From the NCBI RefSeq assembly GCF_019352175.1, contig NZ_JACBYI010000023.1, positions 1 through 64,000 on the forward strand: 64,000 bases of DNA. The letters are read 5' to 3'. The first letter of the stretch is position 1. Every line of letters begins with the position of its first letter. The stretch is from Paenibacillus sp. S150 (GTDB lineage: Bacteria > Bacillota > Bacilli > Paenibacillales > Paenibacillaceae). A program made the translations under genes and the position numbers. The notes under the pieces were generated by a model, which was given only the letters and a program-made list of their open reading frames with translations, had not been told where the DNA came from and made no database searches. This document shows positions 55,222-63,675 of the stretch, piece by piece.

Positions 55222-56133
55222 ATGGCAAAGCCCCAGAAGGAGAACGGGTTTGCGCCTATTGCAAATGAAATCTTAGATGCGTTATGTCAGTACACCTTCA
55301 ACGGAGCGCAACTGAGAATTGTACTGAAGATATGGCGGCTCACCTACGGATATGGCCGGAAGGACCATGACTTCTCAATTACCTTTCTGCAGCAAACAAC
55401 AGGTATATCAGGGAGAACGGTAAAGAAGGAGATTGCCTTCCTGATTAAGTCCAAAGTGCTGCTTGTCACGAAGAGCGAGACGAAGACCACGGCCCGGCGT
55501 CTCGCCTTCAATAAGAATTACGATGAATGGACAATAACGAAAAGCGGTGATTTCATGGAGGAGCAAATTGAAATGTTTTCCACTGATGAGGGGAGCAATA
55601 CTTCCCCTCCTTATGATGAAGGGGGAGGGGAGCAATACTTCCCCTCTGAGGGGAGCAATACTTCCCCTCAAGTAGCATCTGGGAGGGGAGCAATACTTCC
55701 CCCATATAAAGAAATAAAGATCTTAAAGAAAAGTATTAAAGAAAATATAGAGCGGTTTGATGAGTTCTATCAAAAGTACCCTCGAAAGGTCTCAAAGGAT
55801 GCTGCTAAGAAGGCATGGGAGAAGCTGTGCAAACTGAAGGGTTTCGAACCGGATACAGCTATCCAGAATACAGCCAATTTCGCAGAGACTTGCAAACTGC
55901 TCCAAACGGAGAAGCAGTTCATCCCGCATCCTTCGACCTTTTTAAACCAGAAGCGCTATAAAGACTATCCGGTGGTAGATCCGGAAGGGATGCTAAAGCC
56001 TGCCGAGACATCAAAGAAAACGGGCAGCGTGCTGGACCGAGCACTACAGAGGGAGGTGGAGGGCATTGGATCGAGTCGGCGTGACATTACTCCTGAAGTA
56101 CCTGTCGGCAGCTTACCGGAGCTTTGTGATTAA
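55222..56133 (+). CDS. phage replication initiator (O-type winged helix)
   Basis: 303 residues. GFAPIANEILDALCQYTFNG, LRIVLKIWRLTYGYGRKDHD and SGRTVKKEIAFL match the N-terminal domain of phage replication protein O. A variable middle with the repeat GSNTSPP/GGEQYFPSEGSNTSP follows, and then a DnaD-like KDAAKKAWEKLCKLKGFEPD. It likely binds the origin. Confidence 0.85.
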   Translation: MAKPQKENGFAPIANEILDALCQYTFNGAQLRIVLKIWRLTYGYGRKDHDFSITFLQQTTGISGRTVKKEIAFLIKSKVLLVTKSETKTTARRLAFNKNYDEWTITKSGDFMEEQIEMFSTDEGSNTSPPYDEGGGEQYFPSEGSNTSPQVASGRGAILPPYKEIKILKKSIKENIERFDEFYQKYPRKVSKDAAKKAWEKLCKLKGFEPDTAIQNTANFAETCKLLQTEKQFIPHPSTFLNQKRYKDYPVVDPEGMLKPAETSKKTGSVLDRALQREVEGIGSSRRDITPEVPVGSLPELCD

Positions 56134-56455
56134 CGAGGACGAAGTGCAGGATGTCGTAGGAGTATGGACGGACATTCTGCAAGACATTCCGCCGGATGTC
56201 GCCATGGCTGCCGCTCGCAGGCTCTGCCGGGAGAATACCAGCTTTGCTCCAACACCTGGGGAAATCTATCAGGCCTGTATGGATAGCGGACCTGAGCTTA
56301 CTATCTACCAGTTACAGAAACAGGAACAACAACAGCGATTGCTTGAGCTGCGAGAGTATCACGAAACGGAGAAGGTCGGACCGCCGCCGGATCATATCCG
56401 GCAAAAGCTTGATGCGATCTTTAAGAAAGCGCGGGTGACTGAAGATGAATCTTGA
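56066..56455 (+). CDS. helicase loader/inhibitor (G39P-like)
   Basis: 129 residues from TTG 56066 after GGAGGTGG, overlapping the initiator by 68 nt. LLLKYLSAAYRSFVINEDEV and VWTDILQDIPPDVAMAAARR resemble SPP1 G39P. It would deliver DnaB to the origin. Confidence 0.72.
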   Translation: MDRVGVTLLLKYLSAAYRSFVINEDEVQDVVGVWTDILQDIPPDVAMAAARRLCRENTSFAPTPGEIYQACMDSGPELTIYQLQKQEQQQRLLELREYHETEKVGPPPDHIRQKLDAIFKKARVTEDES

Positions 56456-57791
56456 CGCTGAACGTGCAGTGCTTGGGTCATTGCTAAAAGATCACTCACT
56501 GATGGATGACTGCTTTCTCAGCCCCGCAGATTTTACAGAGGATGAAGAAGATAACCGACTGCTTTATAAGGTCCTGCAGTATGCCAAGGAACACTCAGAG
56601 GGTGCGACTAATCCATTTGACCCGGTAATCCTTGTATCAAAATGGGGAGCCAGGCTGCAGCGCATCGGCGGGATAAGCAGACTTATGGCATTGCGTGATT
56701 CTGTACCGAGTACAGACAGCTTTACGTACTACCAGCGGGCAGTGCGGACAGAGCGGGTACAGAAGGAACTTGCTGAGATTGGCAGAGATATTGCAAACAT
56801 AGGCGGCGGTGACCTAGGGGAACTCAAAGCCAGGATGGAACAATTGGAAGAGTTGCAGCAAGGCGATAGCGTAAGCGGTCCTGTGCGCATGGCAACTCTA
56901 TTGGAGGGTCATGAGAAGGTCATTGCCAAGCGAACCAACAGTGGGGGTATCACTGGAGCGAAAACGGCTTGTCATGACTTTACTGAGCTAAGCAAGGGGC
57001 ATCAACCTGGAGACCTTGAGATTATTGCTGCGCGGCCTTCAATGGGCAAGACACTATATACAGTAAACGACATGGAGGCAGTAACGGCGTCCGGCTGGGC
57101 GGATGTATTGTTCTCCTTGGAGATGGGTGCCCTTGAAGTGGTAGAGCAGATGGCTTCTTGTGTCGGCGGGATTAAACGGGACCGGATATCTTCTGGTCAA
57201 ATGTCGGATAATGACTGGCTGAGATATGGTGACGCCTTGGAAATCATCGCTTCTAGGTCCCTGTACATCGACGACAAAATAGGAGCAACGGTGGAGTACA
57301 TCCGGCGGCAGGTAAAGATTCTGAAAAAAAAGAACCCGAGACTGGTTGTGCATATCGACTTCCTTCAATTTCTTCAGACGGAGAAAGAATTCGGCACCGC
57401 CAAAGAACGTATCGGTTACATCACGAAGTATCTGAAACGCATGGCAAAAGAGCTTCAAGTCTCTGTCGTTTGCTTGTCAGCAGTGGGACGGAATTGCGAG
57501 CAGCGACCGGATAAGCGTCCTTTGTTGTCAGACCTGCGCGACTCCGGCGACATCGAGTCTGATGCGGATATCGTCACATTCCTCTACCGAGACGATTACT
57601 ACAACGCGGACAGCCCTAAAAAGGGATTCGCGGAAATCATTGTCGCCAAGGGCCGAAAGATCGGCACAGGAACGTTTGAAATGGCGTTTTTCCCGGGAAT
57701 CAGTCGATTTGTGAATTTGACGAAAGATGAGAAATACAAGCTCGCTGAGAAGGTGAAAGAGTATGAGCAGCAGCGGACGAATCGAAGATGA
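56445..57791 (+). CDS. dnaB: replicative DNA helicase
   Basis: 448 residues. N-terminal DnaB domain (AERAVLGSLLKDHSLMDDCF), Walker A IAARPSMGKT near 195-204, Walker B-like VVHIDFLQFL, and SDLRDSGDIESDADIVTFLY. Hexameric fork helicase. Overlaps the loader gene by 11 nt. Confidence 0.95.
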   Translation: MNLDAERAVLGSLLKDHSLMDDCFLSPADFTEDEEDNRLLYKVLQYAKEHSEGATNPFDPVILVSKWGARLQRIGGISRLMALRDSVPSTDSFTYYQRAVRTERVQKELAEIGRDIANIGGGDLGELKARMEQLEELQQGDSVSGPVRMATLLEGHEKVIAKRTNSGGITGAKTACHDFTELSKGHQPGDLEIIAARPSMGKTLYTVNDMEAVTASGWADVLFSLEMGALEVVEQMASCVGGIKRDRISSGQMSDNDWLRYGDALEIIASRSLYIDDKIGATVEYIRRQVKILKKKNPRLVVHIDFLQFLQTEKEFGTAKERIGYITKYLKRMAKELQVSVVCLSAVGRNCEQRPDKRPLLSDLRDSGDIESDADIVTFLYRDDYYNADSPKKGFAEIIVAKGRKIGTGTFEMAFFPGISRFVNLTKDEKYKLAEKVKEYEQQRTNRR

Positions 57792-58026
57792 AGAAGCATA
57801 TGAAAAATCACTTGCGTGGTTGGTAGAAAAGGCGGAATTGCTAAGCGACCCTTTAACATTGACGACAGAAGAACGATCAAAGCTGCAGCGCACTTACGAC
57901 TTCGTGGAACAGCGAATACACGAATACAAGCGCGGACATATGGTTTTGTTATATCCCTATCTCAGGGAGATATACAAGGCCGCAGGGGTTGAGTATCAAG
58001 AATTTACCTCTCCAAGAAAGGAGTGA
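57763..58026 (+). CDS. hypothetical 87-residue protein
   Basis: ATG 57763 overlaps dnaB by 29 nt; GAAGGTG precedes it. Helical charged product. Unknown. Confidence 0.55.
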   Translation: MSSSGRIEDEEAYEKSLAWLVEKAELLSDPLTLTTEERSKLQRTYDFVEQRIHEYKRGHMVLLYPYLREIYKAAGVEYQEFTSPRKE

Positions 58027-58032
58027 TTGGCC

Positions 58033-58821
58033 TTGAATTTATTAAAGAAGAATCAACTGCAACTATATGAGATATCAATTGACGATAGCGTTGATCTGAG
58101 TATCCGGTATGAGTGCTGTCGCAGGATGAAAGCTCATGAACACTATAACCCGCACTTGGGCGATATGACTGAGTTTATCCAACAAAACAAAGGATTGGTT
58201 TATGACCTAGCCTACAAACATAGAAGGAAAACAAGGCTGCCGGTGGAAGTGGATGATCTCATTCAGGAAGGATTTATCGGACTGATTAAGGCTTATAACT
58301 ACTACGATCCGAGCAAAGGAGAATTTTCAACGCTGGCTTATCCAATCATTCGGAATGAAATGATGATGTACATGAGAGACAGATTGCCATCGGTTAAACC
58401 GCCAAGCCGCATTTATGATTTAATCGGGAGAATCCTCAAATACCAACTGGACAATAGTCCACCGGAGGTAATCGCAAAGGCGCTGGAGGTCCCGAACGAG
58501 TCAGCAGAAAGAGCACTTTGGTACATGGAGTACGGAGCCCATACCTCTCTTAATCAGCCTGTTGGCAATATAAACGGGACAGAAGTTGAGTATTCCGCAT
58601 TGATTGGCTTTTGCGAGGACGAGAGTGGTGTTGAGGTTGAGGATTTCTTAAACGCCCTGCCGGACAGGTTACGCAAAACCATCCTTTATCTGATGGCCGG
58701 GTATAACATTCCGGATATCGCAAGGGAGTTCGGAATTAGCAGGGCTTGGGGATATAAGTTGCTCGAAAAGGCTCAGGAGATTTACCTAAAGGATCGGAGG
58801 CGGTCCACATTCGTTTCGTAG
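58033..58821 (+). CDS. phage-encoded sigma-70-family sigma factor
   Basis: 262 residues from TTG 58033 (AAAGGAG nine nt before); TTG 58027 is too close to that site. Region 2 is clear (NKGLVYDLAYKHRRKTRLPV, EVDDLIQEGFIGLIKAYNYY, FSTLAYPIIRNEMMMYMRDR), region 3 is around PPEVIAKALEVP, and region 4 has YNIPDIAREFGISRAWGYKL. It could direct host RNA polymerase to phage late promoters. Confidence 0.87.
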   Translation: MNLLKKNQLQLYEISIDDSVDLSIRYECCRRMKAHEHYNPHLGDMTEFIQQNKGLVYDLAYKHRRKTRLPVEVDDLIQEGFIGLIKAYNYYDPSKGEFSTLAYPIIRNEMMMYMRDRLPSVKPPSRIYDLIGRILKYQLDNSPPEVIAKALEVPNESAERALWYMEYGAHTSLNQPVGNINGTEVEYSALIGFCEDESGVEVEDFLNALPDRLRKTILYLMAGYNIPDIAREFGISRAWGYKLLEKAQEIYLKDRRRSTFVS

Positions 58822-59447
58822 GAATCGACCCAGCCACGACAACCGGATTTGTCGCATTGGATGAAGAAGGAAATGTCCTTGTGGCAACAGACGTCAGGGG
58901 CGAAGGAAAGCGAGTCCCAGGAGGGATTAGCACAAGCATGTTGGTGTCGCTGGAGAACAAGGTATATGGGCTGCTCAAGCCTGGTGACATTATCGCGATA
59001 GAACAACCAGCCATGGGCACACAGACAGCCGTCACAGCTGGGATGATACACGGTGGGCTGCGCTCCATGATCTACCGTAAGGATCTTGAATTTATTGACG
59101 TCAACCCACAGCGCACTAAAGGATTTGTGAACCGGAATCAGCGCGTGCCAAGTTCGGAGAAAAAAGCATTTGTGGCTGCCGGCGTCCTGGAGCATTACGG
59201 ATACGAGCACAAGAGCGACAACGTGACGGATGCTTATATCATTGCAAAGGTTGCCGAGGCGGTATATCGGGTCAGGAACGGCGGCAGCCTAGAGGGCTAT
59301 ACATCTTATCAACAGCGGATTATTCAGGCGATTATAAGCCCAGAAACCAAGTCGCCCAAAGCGATATCTAAAACGAGCAAACGCCCCGGGAAGCCTACGG
59401 TGGCGGACAGTCACACCCAAAATACAGAACAGACGCTCTTATTTTAA
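58809..59447 (+). CDS. RuvC-like Holliday junction resolvase, ATT start proposed
   Basis: 212 residues if started at ATT 58809, eight nt after GGAGG; a TTG at 58857 would remove the first active-site strand. The extended start gives MRFVGIDPATTTGFVALDEE, with catalytic Asp7, then IIAIEQP (Glu) and SDNVTDAYIIA (Asp). ATT is a rare start codon, but no ATG, GTG or TTG lies between the ribosome site and the Asp. The gene overlaps the sigma gene by 13 nt. Confidence 0.75.
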   Translation: MRFVGIDPATTTGFVALDEEGNVLVATDVRGEGKRVPGGISTSMLVSLENKVYGLLKPGDIIAIEQPAMGTQTAVTAGMIHGGLRSMIYRKDLEFIDVNPQRTKGFVNRNQRVPSSEKKAFVAAGVLEHYGYEHKSDNVTDAYIIAKVAEAVYRVRNGGSLEGYTSYQQRIIQAIISPETKSPKAISKTSKRPGKPTVADSHTQNTEQTLLF

Positions 59448-59463
59448 GGATGGTGTACGCCGA

Positions 59464-59787
59464 ATGAGTGCAAAACCTAACAGATTGATTGCTTCCAGGA
59501 GACTGAAGCGAACTTGCATTTACTGTAACGGTCGCATTGAGAAAGGCCGAATCTACTACCGGCAGCGAACGGTAATTGACGAAGACGGAGAAATTTTTGC
59601 TTCCGAATATGTTTTCTGTGCTCGTTGTAATTTCAAAGGACAGGATCGGAAAATCCGGTATGCAAGATTTCAAGAGACCTGTGTCCATCCAGATAAATTT
59701 ATCGAAACGGTATGGAGCTACATTCCAGGTGAAGCGATTAAGGAGCCACATCATTCAGTATGCATCCTCTGTGGAGCTTGGGTGTAA
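59464..59787 (+). CDS. zinc-ribbon phage protein
   Basis: 107 residues. CIYC, CARC, and a last CILC with intervening His suggest two metal sites. Unknown function. Confidence 0.65.
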   Translation: MSAKPNRLIASRRLKRTCIYCNGRIEKGRIYYRQRTVIDEDGEIFASEYVFCARCNFKGQDRKIRYARFQETCVHPDKFIETVWSYIPGEAIKEPHHSVCILCGAWV

Positions 59788-59807
59788 GAAAGGACGGATT
59801 GAGAGAT

Positions 59808-59954
59808 ATGAAAACAGTAATACGTCTACGGGACGACAACGGACGCATCATCGGCACAGCCCGGGAAGAGGAACAACCAAGCCCTACCCAGGTATTGGTG
59901 AGGTTTAGCGTGGCTCTGGCGGTGCTGGGACTTCTGCTTACTCTGCTGATTTAA
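59808..59954 (+). CDS. 48-residue tail-anchored membrane peptide
   Basis: ATG 59808. Polar N-terminus (MKTVIRLRDDNGRIIGTARE) and one hydrophobic C-terminal span (VALAVLGLLLTLLI). Ribosome site is weak, so confidence is moderate. Confidence 0.5.
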   Translation: MKTVIRLRDDNGRIIGTAREEEQPSPTQVLVRFSVALAVLGLLLTLLI

Positions 59955-60181
59955 TGGCAGACTGGACACCTGAAGTCCCTACAATAAAGCAGCACCCCGG
60001 CAGGGATGGCAAACTACGCACCTACATTGTAGCCGGCAGTGAGTTTGAAATTGAGGTTATGCTGCGGGCTGCCGGGGTGTTTGCCGGGACGATTCACCAG
60101 CAAAATAATGCGGCGCTGACCGGATACTATCGGATATTGCGGCCGCAAGAATACAAACAGGTAAGGGAGAGGTTTCCGTGA
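59954..60181 (+). CDS. hypothetical 75-residue protein
   Basis: ATG 59954 overlaps the previous stop by one base, and the stop overlaps the methyltransferase start. Contains LRTYIVAGSEFEIEVMLRAA. Unknown. Confidence 0.55.
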   Translation: MADWTPEVPTIKQHPGRDGKLRTYIVAGSEFEIEVMLRAAGVFAGTIHQQNNAALTGYYRILRPQEYKQVRERFP

Positions 60182-61299
60182 TCTTACAAGGAGACAACAT
60201 GCTGATCATGCCGACGCTGGACGCTGAGTGCTTTTACACCTGCGTCACCAGCCCGCCATATTGGGGCTTGCGAGATTATGGCATTCCGCCGACAGTCTGG
60301 CCGGAGACCACTTACACGCCGATGCCCGGGCTGCCGCCGGTGACCGTGCCAGCTTGGACTGGCTGCCTGGGACTGGAGCCTATGCCGGAAATGTTTGTGG
60401 CTCATAGTGTGGCGGTGTTTAGGGAGGTTTGGCGGCTGCTGCGGAAGGACGGGACGCTCTGGCTCAATTACGGGGATAGCTACGCAGGCAGCGGCAAAGG
60501 TGGCGGCGGCTCCTACGAGAAGGAGCGTCCAGGGTGGCAACAGGCAAAAAGCAAGCGCATAGAGCGTGGATCGGGAAGGTGGGGGGGCGGAAACAGTCCT
60601 GCCGGAAACGGACTTAAACCCAAGGATCTGATCGGCATCCCCTGGCGTGTAGCATTTGCTCTTCAAGCGGACGGCTGGTATCTCCGAATGGACAACATTT
60701 GGAGCAAGCCTAACCCAATGCCAGAGAGCGTGGCGGACCGGCCGACAAAGGCTCATGAATATTTATTCCTTTTGGCTAAGTCGGATCGGTACTACTGCAA
60801 TATGGATGAAATCAAGGAATTGGCTGTTGCGGATCATTTACCCGGCAACCACTCACACAAGGGGACGAATGCATATGAGGCTGGAGACAAGCACTTCCGA
60901 ACAAAAGCCGGACTGGTTGCTTACGCCCAAAAGGTCAGGGCTAATTCATTTGCACGCAAGGTAAACGAATCGCCGCCGCCCGGCCAGCCGCAGCAGCACC
61001 GCCCTGATCGGGAAGACATTGAGTACAACGGCATGCGCAATAAGCGCAGTGTTTGGACAGTGGCCACTCAAGCATTTCCAGAAGCTCACTTTGCCACGTT
61101 TCCTGAAAAGCTCATTGAACCTTGCATCCTGGCAGGCGCTCCGTCGGGCGGACATGTACTTGATCCCTTCGGCGGTAGCGGAACCACCCGTAAGGTCGCC
61201 CTGGAGAACAACCGGGAATGTACCATTATCGAAATTGGTCCGCAGTATGTTGAGATTGCGCAGCGGCGGACGGCAGTTATACAGCAGCAGTTATTTTGA
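60178..61299 (+). CDS. beta-class DNA methyltransferase, probably N4-cytosine
   Basis: 373 residues from GTG 60178. The catalytic motif TSPPYWG (24-30) comes before the AdoMet motif DPFGGSGTTRK (near 338), which is the beta-class order; SPPY favours N4-cytosine over N6-adenine. No restriction enzyme adjoins it, so it is probably a protective phage enzyme. Confidence 0.9.
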   Translation: MILQGDNMLIMPTLDAECFYTCVTSPPYWGLRDYGIPPTVWPETTYTPMPGLPPVTVPAWTGCLGLEPMPEMFVAHSVAVFREVWRLLRKDGTLWLNYGDSYAGSGKGGGGSYEKERPGWQQAKSKRIERGSGRWGGGNSPAGNGLKPKDLIGIPWRVAFALQADGWYLRMDNIWSKPNPMPESVADRPTKAHEYLFLLAKSDRYYCNMDEIKELAVADHLPGNHSHKGTNAYEAGDKHFRTKAGLVAYAQKVRANSFARKVNESPPPGQPQQHRPDREDIEYNGMRNKRSVWTVATQAFPEAHFATFPEKLIEPCILAGAPSGGHVLDPFGGSGTTRKVALENNRECTIIEIGPQYVEIAQRRTAVIQQQLF

Positions 61300-61300
61300 A

Positions 61301-61317
61301 GGGGCTGTTATAGCCCC
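61301..61317 (+). promoter_or_regulatory. intercistronic GGGGCT hairpin
   Basis: GGGGCT and AGCCCC flank GTTAT, just before GGGAGGG of the next gene. Same type as at 42410. Confidence 0.5.
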
Positions 61318-61332
61318 AGGGAGGGAACAGAC

Positions 61333-62244
61333 ATGACCACGATAAACGTCCTTAACAAATCAGGCGGCAAGGATAGCACAGCAACATGGCTTTATTGCTT
61401 AGAACAGGGCGTCGAGCCGATGGTTGTCTTCAACGACACGGGTAATGAGCACCCGCTGACATATGAGTATCTGGATTATTTGGAGAGTAAGCTTGGACCG
61501 ATACGCCGGATTAGAGCAGACTTCCTGAAACAGATAGAGCGCAAGCGGGAAACGGTGCAGACAAAGTGGAGGAATGAAGGGATAGGGGAGGACGTGATTC
61601 AGGCAGCACTTGAAATGTTGCATCCAACTGGAAATCCGTTTCTCGATTTATGTATCTGGAAAGGGCGCTTTCCGAGTACAAAGATTCGGTTTTGTACGGT
61701 GGAATTGAAGGTGCGGCCAATGTTTGACCAGGTATTCTTACCTCTTCTGGAAGCCGGAAACAAGGTCGTATCCTGGCAGGGGATTCGGGCTGATGAAAGC
61801 CGGGCGCGTGCATTGATGACTGAACGAGAAGAGACCCCGGAAGGATATGAAATTTACAGGCCTCTGCTGAAATGGATAGTAGACGATGTGTTTGAAATCC
61901 ACCGGAAGCATGGAATTGATCCAAACCCTCTATATAAGCTTGGCATGGGCCGTGCGGGCTGCATGCCCTGCATCAACTGCGGGAAACAGGAGCTTTTCGA
62001 AATAGCCCGCCGATTTCCGGAGGAAATTTCCCGTATCGCTGAATGGGAACGAATCGTGAAGCAATCTTCTAAGCACGGAGGGGCGACGTTCTTCCCAACA
62101 GCAAACGGCCGCGAAACGGAAGGAATATACGACAACGTGGAATGGTCGAAAACAAGCTACGGCGGCAGGAATTATGACCTGATCAAAGTGCTTGAGTATG
62201 AGGACGTACCGTCTTGTTCCAGTCAATACGGACTTTGTGAGTAA
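61333..62244 (+). CDS. PAPS-reductase-like PP-loop protein
   Basis: 303 residues. PP-loop SGGKDST (10-16), VFNDTGNEHPLTYEYLDYLE, KIRFCTVELKVRPM, GIRADESRARA, and CMPCINCGK. These match phage phosphoadenylyl-sulfate-reductase-like proteins. The family also includes DndC-type enzymes used in DNA modification. Lying between two methyltransferases, a role in DNA modification is possible but unproven. Confidence 0.82.
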   Translation: MTTINVLNKSGGKDSTATWLYCLEQGVEPMVVFNDTGNEHPLTYEYLDYLESKLGPIRRIRADFLKQIERKRETVQTKWRNEGIGEDVIQAALEMLHPTGNPFLDLCIWKGRFPSTKIRFCTVELKVRPMFDQVFLPLLEAGNKVVSWQGIRADESRARALMTEREETPEGYEIYRPLLKWIVDDVFEIHRKHGIDPNPLYKLGMGRAGCMPCINCGKQELFEIARRFPEEISRIAEWERIVKQSSKHGGATFFPTANGRETEGIYDNVEWSKTSYGGRNYDLIKVLEYEDVPSCSSQYGLCE

Positions 62245-62277
62245 ATCAGGGCATAGGCCCATAAGGAGAGAACCAAC

Positions 62278-62859
62278 ATGCTAACGATGAGTGAAATCAA
62301 ACACAAGATCATACAAAACAGACTACCTATGCCCATGTTTATCATTAATGAATTGGAAGAACGAGATGAACGGATTAGAGAGTTAGAAGGTAGGTTAGCA
62401 GAGGCAAAACAACGAGGCAGCGAGCTATCGGATGAAGTAGAGACCTACTTTACTTGGTGGGAGATGGCGGACAAAAATTTAGACGAGGCACAACAACAAT
62501 TAGCAGAAGAACAGAAATTGCGTGCAGTAGAACATGAAGTTGCTGGAGGATATCACCGTGAGCTGGTAGAGGCACAACAGACCATAGCCCGGCAACGGGA
62601 GGCCTCATTAGAACAGCAGCTTTTGGAGATGTGGGAGGCGGCTGGCATTGAAGAAATTTTTAAATACAAGAATCGGATTAAGGTATTCAAACGTCCGGGA
62701 CTTGTCAACTATGAATTATTTTGTGATTTGACGTACAGGATGTTCCAGGATGTTTACGACACCGCAAATGACGACCACACAACAGCAGAAGACGTCAAAG
62801 TGAGCGTTAAGGCGCTGCTGGAAGCCATAGTAAATAAGGGAGGGGAGACACAGCCATGA
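62278..62859 (+). CDS. coiled-coil phage protein
   Basis: 193 residues from ATG 62278 after AAGGAGAG, preceded by a GGGC hairpin (62249-62260). Central coiled coil from about 22 to 120 (ELEERDERIRELEGRLAEAK), mixed C-terminus. Unknown. Confidence 0.6.
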   Translation: MLTMSEIKHKIIQNRLPMPMFIINELEERDERIRELEGRLAEAKQRGSELSDEVETYFTWWEMADKNLDEAQQQLAEEQKLRAVEHEVAGGYHRELVEAQQTIARQREASLEQQLLEMWEAAGIEEIFKYKNRIKVFKRPGLVNYELFCDLTYRMFQDVYDTANDDHTTAEDVKVSVKALLEAIVNKGGETQP

Positions 62860-63245
62860 CACAGCCCACCAAACGCCAAGCCATCTTTAACAAAACCGGG
62901 GGACGCTGCTATTACTGCGGCGATCCTCTCCCGGCAAAAGGATGGCATAAAGACCACGTAGAGGCAATACGCCGTAACTTTGACTTAACGGGCAGGACAG
63001 ACGGCACCAGCCTTAACCCGGATGCAGACCGCGAGGACAACTTTGTGCCGGCCTGTGCCAGCTGTAATTTGCAAAAAGGGCCGCTGACGGTAGAGCAGTT
63101 TAGGGACAAGATAGCTCAGTTTATCTCCAGCCTCAACGCTTACCACAATCAGTACATTGTAGCCCGGCGGTATGGGCTTGTGGTAGAGACGGGACAAAAT
63201 GTAACATTTTGGTTTGAAAAGGAGGCGAAGTCAGTAAAACCATGA
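62856..63245 (+). CDS. HNH endonuclease
   Basis: 129 residues overlapping its neighbour by four bases. CYYCGDPLPAKGWHKDHVEA...NFVPACASCNLQKG is a complete HNH core with a CxxC-CxxC zinc site. Confidence 0.85.
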   Translation: MTQPTKRQAIFNKTGGRCYYCGDPLPAKGWHKDHVEAIRRNFDLTGRTDGTSLNPDADREDNFVPACASCNLQKGPLTVEQFRDKIAQFISSLNAYHNQYIVARRYGLVVETGQNVTFWFEKEAKSVKP

Positions 63246-63643
63246 CACAGGTACAGACAATGACCAACCCGGAGCTTAACCGGGCGCTGGCGGAGCTGAT
63301 GGGGTACACCGTCAAATCGCTAACTATCGGAGATAACGGCAAACAACTATATGCCTTAGTAACTCCAATGGGTAGAGAGAGACTACCCGCGTCAACAATA
63401 GACAAAGCATATTTGGACGCACCCGACTACTGCACTGACCCTGCTGCCTCTCTAGAGGTACAGACAGCAGCCAGGAAGATTGACCCGGAAGGGTACGCCC
63501 TTAACCTTGCTAATCAGATACAAAATAGCATGATACGAAAAATTACTGATCCCTATTACGGAACGTTGGTTGCTGCGATGTGCGACGCCAGCCCCCGAGA
63601 GAGGGCAGAGGCGGCATATATCACGCTTAGTAGTAAGCAGTAG
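63242..63643 (+). CDS. hypothetical 133-residue protein
   Basis: Overlaps the HNH gene by four bases. N-terminal NPELNRALAELMGYTV resembles the small phage ABA-sandwich domain; the C-terminus is helical. Unknown. Confidence 0.6.
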   Translation: MTQVQTMTNPELNRALAELMGYTVKSLTIGDNGKQLYALVTPMGRERLPASTIDKAYLDAPDYCTDPAASLEVQTAARKIDPEGYALNLANQIQNSMIRKITDPYYGTLVAAMCDASPRERAEAAYITLSSKQ

Positions 63644-63675
63644 ACACATACGGTTCAGCAGAAAGGAACAGCAAA

